From an uncultured Dialister sp. (GTDB taxonomy: Bacteria; Bacillota; Negativicutes; Veillonellales; Dialisteraceae): DNA of 5,249 nt. Shown here one piece after another: positions 1-5,143 of the stretch. Numbering within the stretch: position 1 is the first letter of the stretch; each line of letters opens with the position of its first letter. The stretch is taken from the NCBI GenBank assembly GCA_934216155.1, contig CAKQBK010000095.1, positions 1-5,249 of the forward strand, read 5' to 3'. The notes beneath the pieces are model-generated. The model was not told the origin of the DNA. It worked only from the letters and a program-made list of their open reading frames with translations, and searched no databases. The translations under genes were made by a program, and so were the position numbers.

Positions 1-260
1 CCTGCTTTCTTTACGACTGCAACACCAATAGCTTCTGCGAGGCCAGTTTTGAACATAGCCGCGCCGATAACAAACATACCACCGAAAAGTACTACGGTGG
101 AGTTGGAGAGGCCTGCATATACAGCCTTGGATGGGAGAACCCCCAAAATGCCCAGTGCGGTACATGCAGCCATAGCGGTTACTGCCAGCGGAATCAGTTC
201 GGTAATGAACAGGAATGCAGCAATAGCCAAGACACACAGTGTGATAATAGCTGGATCCAT
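1..260 (-). CDS. DASS/SLC13-family dicarboxylate permease, N-terminal part (unit A)
   Basis: This is the first 86 codons of a second permease gene, running off the left edge. It starts at the ATG at 260-258, preceded on the minus strand by AGGAAGGTGA, a good ribosome site also present before the complete copy at 3929. By my translation it differs from residues 1-86 of that copy at only four positions (Ile6/Met, Ile13/Val, Ala35/Val, Ala81/Thr). The visible part has two hydrophobic segments (about 5-25 and 26-42), the conserved stretch GLSNSTVVLFGGMFVIGAAM, and the start of the region before the first SNT motif. The family takes up di- and tricarboxylates, usually with Na+. As the first gene of the next tandem unit it should be followed, outside the window, by an anchor peptide and a beta subunit. 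The substrate is inferred, not visible. Confidence 0.93.
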   Translation of the reverse strand, partial: MDPAIITLCVLAIAAFLFITELIPLAVTAMAACTALGILGVLPSKAVYAGLSNSTVVLFGGMFVIGAAMFKTGLAEAIGVAVVKKA

Positions 261-271
261 AAGTCACCTTC

Positions 272-421
272 CTATGTAATTAGGTAATATAAAATTTCAA
301 AACTAAGTAAACAATTCTTTGTAACGCCATTTGAATTCTTTACGTTCAATCGATCATGGGAAAATAATAAATAATAGCCATAATCTATACATGATCCATT
401 GAAATAGTGCCCTTTTTTCAC
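272..421 (-). CDS. Possible 49-codon leader ORF before permease A (doubtful)
   Basis: A GTG at 421-419 lies 6 nt after AGGAGG on the minus strand and opens a 49-codon frame starting MKKGHYFNGS and ending with TAG at 274-272, 11 nt before the permease ATG. The start signal is good and the position would suit a leader peptide or translational coupling. Against it, the leader of unit B keeps the GGAGG box but not this frame: there a TTG start gives only 24 unrelated codons, ending far from the permease. I recognise no family. Treat it as a candidate only. Confidence 0.2.
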   Translation of the reverse strand: MKKGHYFNGSCIDYGYYLLFSHDRLNVKNSNGVTKNCLLSFEILYYLIT

Positions 422-446
422 CTCTTCCCTCCTTATACGCAGAGCA
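419..446 (-). promoter_or_regulatory. Conserved GGAGG-containing leader box, unit A
   Basis: On the minus strand this reads TGCTC, a short gap, then TATAAGGAGGGAAGAGGT. The leader of unit B has the matching TGCTC and TATAAAGGAGGATAGAGGT at 4136-4107. Conservation within otherwise diverged leaders argues for a function: a ribosome site for a leader peptide, a regulatory RNA element, or an RNA-protein site. It lies about 160 nt upstream of the permease start, so it is not the permease's own ribosome site. Confidence 0.5.
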
Positions 447-460
447 TCGTAGGATAATGA

Positions 461-489
461 TAAGAAGAAATATTTTTTACTTCTTCTTA
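461..489 (-). promoter_or_regulatory. Leader hairpin, unit A
   Basis: TAAGAAGAA (461-469) and TTCTTCTTA (481-489) form a perfect 9-bp stem with an 11-nt loop. It begins 18 nt after the candidate -10 box, so it would sit at the very 5' end of the transcript. Unit B has a different sequence that also folds at the same place (4154-4173). No U-run follows on the minus strand, so it is not a terminator. A 5' stabiliser or a protein site is plausible. Confidence 0.45.
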
Positions 490-506
490 CTACAGCGTCG
501 CACCTT

Positions 507-535
507 ATATTACAAGACAGAAGTCACTCTTTCAA
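507..535 (-). promoter_or_regulatory. Candidate sigma70-type promoter of operon unit A
   Basis: On the minus strand: TTGAAA (535-530), 17 nt, TAATAT (512-507), followed by AAGGTGCGACG. Taken alone the -10 box is mediocre (4/6). Support comes from the leader of unit B, which has TTGAAA, 17 nt and TATCAT at the equivalent place, TG directly before both -10 boxes, and a similar AAAGTCCGGCG after it. Transcription would start near 500, giving a leader of about 240 nt. Confidence 0.5.
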
Positions 536-556
536 CACACAAAATATGACGCCGTT

Positions 557-578
557 AATTTAGGCATGTATACTATGT
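557..578 (-). promoter_or_regulatory. Conserved 22-bp block upstream of promoter A
   Basis: This stretch (plus strand AATTTAGG ... ATACTATGT) is identical at 20 of 22 positions to 4243-4264. It sits 21 bp upstream of the -35 box here and 22 bp upstream in unit B. The fixed distance to the promoter suggests an activator site or UP-type element. The TGTATACTATGTAT that overlaps its right side (567-580) recurs exactly at 686-699. No regulator can be named from the sequence. Confidence 0.45.
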
Positions 579-870
579 ATAGTCCCTATTGACATTTACC
601 ATCTATTTCGTTCTATCAAAATAAGCCTTTCCTTTTTTACCACCACATGTCTCTTATTTTTATAGTATTCTATTCATATAACTACTGTATACTATGTATT
701 CCTTCCATTTTCATAGCCATATCTCATTAGTCAGAAAATGCAAATTGTTTCTATTAACCATTAGGCATTCCAAAACTATCTCTATGATAAAAAAGAAAAT
801 CCCCCCTATCCATCCCATTGCATACTATCATTTATATAGGATATAGAGATTTTCTTTAGCAGACGGGAAA
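579..870. other. AT-rich spacer of unit A without genes
   Basis: I see no supported gene here. The stretch holds the second TGTATACTATGTAT (686-699) and a 10-bp inverted repeat, AAAGAAAATC at 792-801 and GATTTTCTTT at 848-857. On the minus strand the right-hand product of that inverted repeat runs into a T-rich tail (TTTTCTTTTTT), but the 46-nt loop makes it a poor terminator. Short words such as AAAATAAGAGA and GAAATAGAT also occur in the spacer of unit B, which fits old common descent. Confidence 0.5.
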
Positions 871-880
871 GCTGATGTAA

Positions 881-1007
881 AGGTTACTCAGGTTTCTCAG
901 GATGCTGAAGTTTCTCACGTTTCTCGAATGAGCTAATGACGCTAGCATCTATTGGCACATTCGGAGAACCTGAGCAACCTGAGAACCCTTAGAAACTTGA
1001 GCAACCT
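881..1007. repeat. Inverted array of 9-mers around a palindromic core, copy 1
   Basis: The left arm holds five adjacent 9-mers (AGGTTACTC, AGGTTTCTC, AGGATGCTG, AAGTTTCTC, ACGTTTCTC, 881-925). The right arm holds five in the opposite orientation, one of them 8 nt long (964-1007); consensus AGGTTNCTC. The core 926-963 contains GCTAGC and is partly self-complementary. The whole can fold into one long imperfect hairpin, in DNA or in RNA. It lies beyond the terminator of unit B, so it is probably not in the operon transcript. It resembles dispersed intergenic palindromes (REP/ERIC-like) in form, but I know of no named family for it. Confidence 0.8.
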
Positions 1008-1069
1008 GTCACCACTATCGGAATCATCCCTACCAAAGCAAATCCTTAACTTATATATAAAGGGGTATT

Positions 1070-1095
1070 GGGGCGCTTTATGAATTGTGCGCCCC
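1070..1095. repeat. GC-rich hairpin GGGGCGC/GCGCCCC, copy 1
   Basis: GGGGCGC (1070-1076) and GCGCCCC (1089-1095) are a perfect 7-bp inverted repeat with a 12-nt AT-rich loop. It is preceded on the plus strand by TTATATATAAAGGGG. No U-run follows on either strand. It is identical in copy 2 (5113-5138). Confidence 0.6.
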
Positions 1096-1101
1096 TTCCG
1101 C

Positions 1102-1126
1102 CACTCCTCATTCCTCACTCCTCACT
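1102..1126. repeat. 7-bp tandem repeat CACTCCT, three units and a partial
   Basis: CACTCCT, CATTCCT, CACTCCT, then CACT. The other copy at 5144-5171 has four full units, so the array has changed by one unit since duplication. Confidence 0.8.
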
Positions 1127-1128
1127 GC

Positions 1129-1170
1129 AAAAAAAGAACCCTGACGAGAGAGTCTCATCAGAGTTCTTTT
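1129..1170 (-). terminator. Intrinsic terminator of unit B operon
   Basis: On the minus strand a 17-bp stem (arms 1169-1153 and 1149-1133, two G-T pairs) with a CTC loop ends in seven Ts (1135-1129). It lies 17 bp after the beta-subunit stop. The same hairpin has four Ts on the plus strand and could slow transcription from the other side. It is identical at 5178-5219. Confidence 0.93.
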
Positions 1171-1186
1171 AATAGTCAGTAGACGA

Positions 1187-2314
1187 TTAAGCCTTGCCGA
1201 ACTGTGCCAGCATGGTACCAGCTGCTACTGCGGTACCGATAACGCCTGCTACGTTTGGTCCCATAGCCTGCATCAGCAGGTAGTTGGATGGGTTATCTTT
1301 CAAACCTACAACCTGGGATACACGAGCTGCCATTGGTACTGCAGATACGCCTGCGGAACCAATCAGTGGGTTGATCTTGTTGCCGGATGCAATTCTCATG
1401 ATCTGACCAAATGCTACACCACCTGCGGTGCCTGCTGCGAATGCAATCAGGCCGAGGATAATGATTTCGATGGTCTGGATACGGAGGAATTTGTCGCCGG
1501 TCATGGTCAGGCCTGTGCCGGTTGCCAGGAAAATGGTAACGATGTTGCACAGTGCGTTCTGAGCAGTGTCGGACAGACGAGCGGTTACGCCGGATACTTC
1601 AAACAGGTTGCCGAGGCAGAGGCATCCCATCAGTGCTGCTACCGGTGGCAGAAGCAGGGATACAACGATGGATACTACGATTGGGAACATAACCTTTTCG
1701 AAGTGGGTTACAGGACGAAGGTTGGTCATCTTAATTTTACGCTGTTCTTTGGTGGTGCAGAGCTTCATGATTGGTGGCTGAATCAGCGGAACCAGGGACA
1801 TGTAGGAGTATGCTGCTACTGCGATAGCACCCAGAAGTTCTGGAGCCAGTTTAGAGGACAGGTAAATAGCGGTCGGGCCGTCAGCACCACCGATGATGCC
1901 GATTGCTGCTGCCTGAGGAGCAGTGAAGCCGAGAACCATAGCACCAGCCAGTGCTACGAATACGCCGATCTGAGCAGCTGCGCCCAGAAGCATGGTCTTC
2001 GGGTTAGCAATCAGTGGACCAAAGTCGGTCATTGCACCTACGCCCATGAAAATCAGCGGCGGGAAGATTTCGTATTTAATACCGAAGCCGATGGCCATCA
2101 TAACGCCCATTTCGTCTTCGAACCCGGTGTTCGGGAAGTTAGCCATAATATCGCCGAAAGCGATTGGAAGAAGAAGCAGTGGTTCATACTGCTTTGCAAT
2201 TGCCAAGTAGAGCAGGATAAGACCTACCCCAATCATAACGATGTTTTCCCAGGTCAGATTGGAGAAACCGGAATCTGTCCATACGGAAACAAGCGCTCTC
2301 ATAAAGCCGTCCAT
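1187..2314 (-). CDS. Sodium-translocating decarboxylase beta subunit (OadB/MmdB/GcdB family)
   Basis: Integral membrane subunit that decarboxylates carboxybiotin and uses the energy to export Na+. At 375 aa it matches the usual GcdB/MmdB length and lacks the longer N-terminus of Klebsiella OadB. Family motifs are clear: [11 protein letters not shown] at 141-151, whose Asp145 corresponds to the essential Asp203 of Klebsiella OadB, and [17 protein letters not shown] at 315-331, with Asn315, Gly319, Ser324 and Arg331 in place of Asn373, Gly377, Ser382 and Arg389 (a constant offset of 58, from memory). About nine to eleven hydrophobic segments are visible. The ATG at 2314 follows AGGAGGT by 6 nt. 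It is the last gene of the unit, 91 bp after the anchor peptide and just before a strong terminator. Whether the partner enzyme acts on methylmalonyl-CoA, glutaconyl-CoA or oxaloacetate cannot be told from this subunit; methylmalonyl-CoA fits a succinate permease best. Confidence 0.96.
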   Translation of the reverse strand: MDGFMRALVSVWTDSGFSNLTWENIVMIGVGLILLYLAIAKQYEPLLLLPIAFGDIMANFPNTGFEDEMGVMMAIGFGIKYEIFPPLIFMGVGAMTDFGPLIANPKTMLLGAAAQIGVFVALAGAMVLGFTAPQAAAIGIIGGADGPTAIYLSSKLAPELLGAIAVAAYSYMSLVPLIQPPIMKLCTTKEQRKIKMTNLRPVTHFEKVMFPIVVSIVVSLLLPPVAALMGCLCLGNLFEVSGVTARLSDTAQNALCNIVTIFLATGTGLTMTGDKFLRIQTIEIIILGLIAFAAGTAGGVAFGQIMRIASGNKINPLIGSAGVSAVPMAARVSQVVGLKDNPSNYLLMQAMGPNVAGVIGTAVAAGTMLAQFGKA

Positions 2315-2353
2315 GTTGAGACCTCCTAAAATATAAGGTGAGTATTAAGTGAT

Positions 2354-2379
2354 TTCCTTCCCTATTAGTGGAGAAGGAA
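2354..2379 (-). other. Hairpin between anchor and beta-subunit genes
   Basis: TTCCTTC (2354-2360) and GAAGGAA (2373-2379) form a 7-bp stem with a 12-nt loop in the 91-bp gap. No U-run follows, so read-through is expected. It may affect mRNA stability or relative expression of the beta subunit. Confidence 0.35.
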
Positions 2380-2405
2380 TGTGTCAAATCAATTGACAGG
2401 ATGTC

Positions 2406-2531
2406 TTATTTCTTCTTTTTGGTTGGATCCACAATGTGAATCAGCTGAATAACGCAAGCCAGGAAAATAAGAACTGCGAATACGATGACCATGTTGGTCA
2501 GGCAAATCGAAAGCGGGCCCGGAGTTTCCAT
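2406..2531 (-). CDS. Minimal decarboxylase gamma/delta-type membrane anchor, 41 aa
   Basis: A 41-codon gene between the permease and the beta subunit: ATG at 2531, TAA at 2408-2406, with AAAGGTGGA 8 nt before the start. The peptide has a short N-terminus (METPGPLSICLTN), one membrane segment (MVIVFAVLIFLACVIQLIHI, 14-33), then VDPT and a final KKKK. From memory, the segment and the following DPTKK closely resemble the N-terminus of the delta subunit of Veillonella methylmalonyl-CoA decarboxylase and the OadG family. Those proteins are longer: the anchor is followed by a charged or Ala/Pro-rich tail that holds the carboxyltransferase. Here the tail is absent. A nested frame with a ribosome site, expected length and operon position make it a real gene rather than a remnant. 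It may assemble or stabilise the beta subunit, or pair with a tail-bearing subunit encoded elsewhere. Confidence 0.85.
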   Translation of the reverse strand: METPGPLSICLTNMVIVFAVLIFLACVIQLIHIVDPTKKKK

Positions 2532-2569
2532 AGTTATATCCACCTTTCTGAAGATTTGTTAGAGAACTC

Positions 2570-2603
2570 CATCAGAAACAGACGCAACGCTCTATTTCTG
2601 ATG
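2570..2603 (-). other. Hairpin between permease and anchor genes
   Basis: CATCAGAAA (2570-2578) and TTTCTGATG (2595-2603) form a 9-bp stem. After one mismatch, AGA/TCT adds three pairs, leaving an 8-nt loop. No U-run follows. It lies 34 bp after the permease stop and could be an mRNA processing or 3'-protecting structure that sets permease level apart from the two decarboxylase genes. Confidence 0.45.
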
Positions 2604-2636
2604 AAATTCCTTACATCAATACTAAATGATGGCTGA

Positions 2637-3929
2637 TTACATGCCGAATGGCCATACGATCGGGATAACGATCAGGCAAACAACGAGAGAAATCAGGCAC
2701 ATCGGAACGCCTACTTTTGCGTAGTCGTTGAAAGAGAATCCGCCAGGTCCGAGAACCAGGGTGTTTGGCGGAGTAGCCATTGGAGTTGCGAATGCGCAGG
2801 ATGCTGCAATACCAAGAGCCATCAGAACCGGTTTCGGATCTGCGCCAATGGACTGAGCGATAGAAATACCAATTGGAGCGAGCAGTGCTGCAGATGCAGT
2901 GTTGGACATGAACTGGGTCAGTACGTTGGAAATCAGGAACAGTACTGCGGTCAGTACATATGGGTTCGGGTTGGTGCCCATCATGCTAACAACGGTGTCA
3001 GCAATCAGTTTGCCAGCGCCGGTCTTTTCCATAGCGGATGCAACGGAAAGCATACCAGCGAACAGGAAAATGGTTACCCAGTCGATACCAGCATAAGCTT
3101 CTTTTTCTTTCAGGCAGCCGGTTACTACGCAGAGGATAGCGCCGGTAACTGCAGCGGTATGAAGCGGAACGGTCTTGAGGTCCAGAGCCATGCAAAGTAC
3201 TACGCCCAGAAGAATCAGACCAGCGATCCACATTTTTACAACGCTCTTCGGGCCATCTCCGCCTGCACCAGCTTCTTCTTTAGCAGCTTTGATAGCATCT
3301 TCGTCCATAGCGCCAGCAGTCTTATCTGCTACGAAATGACGACCAACGAACAGGGTGTAAACAACGATAACCAGGGACAGCGGAATACCAATCCAAGCGA
3401 ATTCAAAGAATCCGAAGGTTGGGAGACCTGCAGTAGTCAGAGCGCCGGTAACGATAACGTTTGGTGGGGTACCGATCATGGTGATGGTGCCGCCTACGTT
3501 AGCAGCGATTGCCAGTGGCATCAGCTGTTTGGAAGCAGACAGTTTTGCAACAGAGCAGATACCGATAATAACTGGCATCAGGCAAGCAACGGTACCAGTG
3601 TTGGAGGATACTGCGGAAAGAACGATGGTAACAACCATGATAGCTGCCATCAACGGAACTTCATTGGTGCCTGCTTTTTTAACTACAGTAACACCGATTG
3701 CTTCAGCGAGGCCAGTTTTGAACATAGCCGCGCCGATAACGAACATACCACCGAAAAGTACTACGGTGGAGTTGGAGAGGCCTGCATATACAGCCTTGGA
3801 TGGGAGAACGCCCAGAATACCAAGTACAGTACATGCTGCCATAGCAGTGACTGCCAGCGGAATCAGTTCGGTAATGAACAGGAATGCTGCAACAGCCAGG
3901 ACGCACAGCGTCATAATAGCGGGATCCAT
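2637..3929 (-). CDS. DASS/SLC13-family Na+-dicarboxylate permease (unit B)
   Basis: A 430-aa inner-membrane transporter of the DASS (CitT/SLC13) family. Both halves of the internally duplicated fold show the family signature: SNT at 109-111 followed by GTPPN at 153-157, and SNT at 342-344 followed by TPPN at 386-389. In studied members the SNT motifs bind Na+ and the substrate carboxylates. There are roughly 11-13 hydrophobic segments and one polar loop (about 200-232, rich in Ala, Glu, Asp and Lys) between the halves. The ATG at 3929 follows AGGAAGGTGA, as in the copy at 260. It is first in the operon, 105 bp before the anchor gene. Linkage to a decarboxylase Na+ pump suggests Na+-coupled uptake of the enzyme's precursor, most likely succinate or another C4-dicarboxylate. 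Substrate and coupling ion are inferred. The family call is firm. Confidence 0.95.
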   Translation of the reverse strand: MDPAIMTLCVLAVAAFLFITELIPLAVTAMAACTVLGILGVLPSKAVYAGLSNSTVVLFGGMFVIGAAMFKTGLAEAIGVTVVKKAGTNEVPLMAAIMVVTIVLSAVSSNTGTVACLMPVIIGICSVAKLSASKQLMPLAIAANVGGTITMIGTPPNVIVTGALTTAGLPTFGFFEFAWIGIPLSLVIVVYTLFVGRHFVADKTAGAMDEDAIKAAKEEAGAGGDGPKSVVKMWIAGLILLGVVLCMALDLKTVPLHTAAVTGAILCVVTGCLKEKEAYAGIDWVTIFLFAGMLSVASAMEKTGAGKLIADTVVSMMGTNPNPYVLTAVLFLISNVLTQFMSNTASAALLAPIGISIAQSIGADPKPVLMALGIAASCAFATPMATPPNTLVLGPGGFSFNDYAKVGVPMCLISLVVCLIVIPIVWPFGM

Positions 3930-4106
3930 AATTCACCTTCCTAAATAATACATATAACTTGTACGGGGTAAAGAATACCGATTTGACGTCATAGGTATTC
4001 CTTACTTCATTGTCTTTCATTTAATTATGGGTCTCATCTACGTTTATCAAAAAATAAGTGCTGTTTCAAAAAACCATAACCATATAGAAAAACATGCGCT
4101 CTTGAC

Positions 4107-4136
4107 AACCTCTATCCTCCTTTATATGCCTGAGCA
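4107..4136 (-). promoter_or_regulatory. Conserved GGAGG-containing leader box, unit B
   Basis: Counterpart of 419-446: TGCTC followed on the minus strand by TATAAAGGAGGATAGAGGT. Here the TGCTC lies within a 12-bp inverted repeat (GCCTG-AG-CAGGC, 4128-4139). A TTG at 4108 could start a 24-codon frame, but it shares nothing with the frame in unit A. Confidence 0.5.
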
Positions 4137-4153
4137 GGCTGAACTTCTTGTTT

Positions 4154-4173
4154 AGAGAATCATTAGATTCTCT
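4154..4173 (-). promoter_or_regulatory. Leader hairpin, unit B
   Basis: AGAGAATC (4154-4161) and GATTCTCT (4166-4173) form a perfect 8-bp stem with a 4-nt loop. The stem can be extended past a small bulge by GTTT/AAAC. It begins 19 nt after the -10 box, matching the position of the differently sequenced hairpin in unit A. Confidence 0.5.
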
Positions 4174-4191
4174 CTTAAAACGCCGGACTTT

Positions 4192-4220
4192 ATGATACAT
4201 GAATTATAGATATTTTTCAA
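4192..4220 (-). promoter_or_regulatory. Candidate sigma70-type promoter of operon unit B
   Basis: On the minus strand: TTGAAA (4220-4215), 17 nt, TATCAT (4197-4192), with TG just before the -10 box; both hexamers match consensus at 5/6. The same arrangement occurs in unit A. A perfect TATAAT also lies in the spacer (4208-4203), but no good -35 is correctly placed for it and it is not shared with unit A. Expected start near 4185, leader of about 255 nt. Confidence 0.6.
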
Positions 4221-4242
4221 TCAAAGATAGTGTACATATATA

Positions 4243-4264
4243 AATTTAGGTATGAATACTATGT
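4243..4264 (-). promoter_or_regulatory. Conserved 22-bp block upstream of promoter B
   Basis: Matches 557-578 at 20 of 22 positions and sits 22 bp upstream of the -35 box. Likely an activator or UP-type site shared by the tandem operons. The regulator is unknown. Confidence 0.45.
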
Positions 4265-4723
4265 TTTTGGCTGGCAGTCAGAATTCCTCTTTTCAAAAAA
4301 CAATTGCCTATGCGTATATCCGCTGCATTTTATGAATAATAATAGCTATGTATCTATTTCTTTCTCTTATTTTCGTGATTTATCTCCTTTTTTCATAAGA
4401 AATAAGAAAATCCACTCTATCAGAATATACATGCATAATTTTTAGGTCTCCCCGATTAAAGCCGTTCTAATTTTCTAATGAATTAACATCTAAGCGGTCT
4501 GTAATAAGATAAATGAAATGATGGTATAAAAAAAATCTTTAGTAGAAGGTATTTTTTTATTTATATTTTTTGCAGAAATTGGAATTAGGAACACCGTTTT
4601 TCGTAAGAGGCACTTTTCTCTTTCCGCTGTGCTAAGGTTCTTTTCGCGACATGTTAGAAATAGAACCTTATGATACACATTTCATCTCTATGTCCCTCTA
4701 TCTAAACCATTGCTACAGAACCC

Positions 4724-4766
4724 AAAAGAGCCCCTTCCTCAGGAAGGAGCAGACGAGCTGAGGGGC
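4724..4766 (-). terminator. Possible terminator or attenuator hairpin with two alternative folds
   Basis: On the minus strand CCTTCC-TGA-GGAAGG (4747-4733) is followed by GGCTCTTTT. The same 3' part can instead pair with GCCCCTCAG (4766-4758). The two folds exclude each other, as in attenuators. The T-run is short and interrupted. If active it would stop a transcript coming from unit C or from an unseen upstream promoter; it lies about 500 bp upstream of promoter B, so it would not act on that operon's own transcript. Confidence 0.3.
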
Positions 4767-4837
4767 CTGGGGATAGGTCGATGAAGAAGAGTTGTTAGAC
4801 TAGCCGTTTTCGCAGAACGCCGACAACGTTATGTATC

Positions 4838-4915
4838 TCATTACAATATATTTCGCTAGTGCGAGCTATCCCCCTTCCAGAGCAATGCTATTAAGTTAAG
4901 CGAAATATACAATGA
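4838..4915. repeat. Inverted repeat TATATTTCGCT/AGCGAAATATA
   Basis: Perfect 11-bp arms (4847-4857 and 4899-4909) enclose 41 bp. Across a small unequal loop the outer TCATT and AATGA add five pairs. Only unit B's spacer has it. It could be a small palindromic insertion or an RNA stem. No coding potential is seen. Confidence 0.45.
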
Positions 4916-4930
4916 TTTCTGCTGATATAA

Positions 4931-5048
4931 AGGTTAATCAGGATCCTGAGGTTTCTCACGTTTCTCGAATGAGCTAATGACGCTAGCGTTCATTAGCTCA
5001 TTCGGAGACCCTGAGCAACCTGAGGACCCTTAGAAACTTGAGCTACCT
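4931..5048. repeat. Inverted array of 9-mers around a palindromic core, copy 2
   Basis: Four 9-mers on the left (4931-4966) face five on the right (5005-5048, the innermost 8 nt). The core 4966-5004 is almost a perfect palindrome: 15-bp arms CGAATGAGCTAATGA/TCATTAGCTCATTCG around CGCTAGCG, with one extra T. It is one left-hand 9-mer shorter than copy 1, which accounts for the 9-bp length difference. Confidence 0.8.
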
Positions 5049-5112
5049 GTCACAACTATCGGAATCATACCTACCAACACAAATCCTTAACTTATATATA
5101 TAAAGGGGTATT

Positions 5113-5138
5113 GGGGCGCTTTATGAATTGTGCGCCCC
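5113..5138. repeat. GC-rich hairpin GGGGCGC/GCGCCCC, copy 2
   Basis: Identical to 1070-1095, including the loop. The preceding TA run is one TA longer. Confidence 0.6.
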
Positions 5139-5143
5139 TTCGC

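Larger units (their letters stand above)
871..1200. repeat. Inter-operon direct repeat, copy 1
   Basis: About 330 bp repeated at 4921-5249. It starts in the spacer (GCTGATGTAAAGG) and runs through the 9-mer inverted array, the GC-rich hairpin, the 7-bp repeats and the terminator into the last codons of the beta subunit. The final roughly 75 bp are identical in the two copies. The upstream part differs by substitutions and by whole repeat units (one 9-mer, one 7-mer, one TA). Confidence 0.9.
4265..4920. other. Long AT-rich spacer of unit B without genes
   Basis: No gene is supported. The spacer between units C and B is about 380 bp longer than that between B and A, and the extra length lies here. 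It holds an A/T-only inverted repeat with runs of A and T (4529-4558), a hairpin TAAGGTTCT/AGAACCTTA (4633-4641 and 4662-4670), a GC-rich terminator-like structure (4724-4766) and a larger inverted repeat (4838-4915). The 62-codon frame on the minus strand from a GTG near 4678 has no ribosome site and looks accidental. Confidence 0.5.

Noticed and set aside
286..314. Second promoter candidate TTGTTT-17-TATATT close to permease A
   Set aside because: The -35 matches at only three positions, and the spot is not conserved in unit B, unlike the promoter at 507-535.
881..1007. CRISPR-like reading of the repeated 9-mers
   Set aside because: The units are only 9 bp, adjacent without spacers, and inverted in the second half; no cas gene is present.
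1703..2329. Long open frame of 208 codons on the plus strand
   Set aside because: It lies entirely antisense to the well-supported beta subunit, has a composition rich in His, Cys and Trp, and has no recognisable motif.
2382..2398. Palindrome TGTCAA-atcaa-TTGACA and a possible internal promoter before the beta subunit
   Set aside because: The arms are only 6 bp, and no acceptable -10 box lies 16-18 bp after the TTGACA on the minus strand.
3159..3948. Plus-strand open frames of 261 and 156 codons opposite the permease
   Set aside because: They are antisense to the permease. The second reappears opposite the partial permease at 49-279 only because the sense gene is duplicated.
4085..4126. Resemblance of GGATAGAGGT in the leader to the start of a lysine riboswitch
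   Set aside because: The other conserved parts of that riboswitch do not follow, and the unit A version (GGGAAGAGGT) breaks the match.
4230..4445. A 71-codon plus-strand frame in the spacer
   Set aside because: AT-rich composition with many Tyr, Phe and Asn, no ribosome site, and overlap with the conserved promoter-upstream block.
4490..4678. A 62-codon minus-strand frame from GTG near 4678
   Set aside because: No ribosome site, and it crosses a 9-bp hairpin and an A/T-run inverted repeat; no family resemblance.
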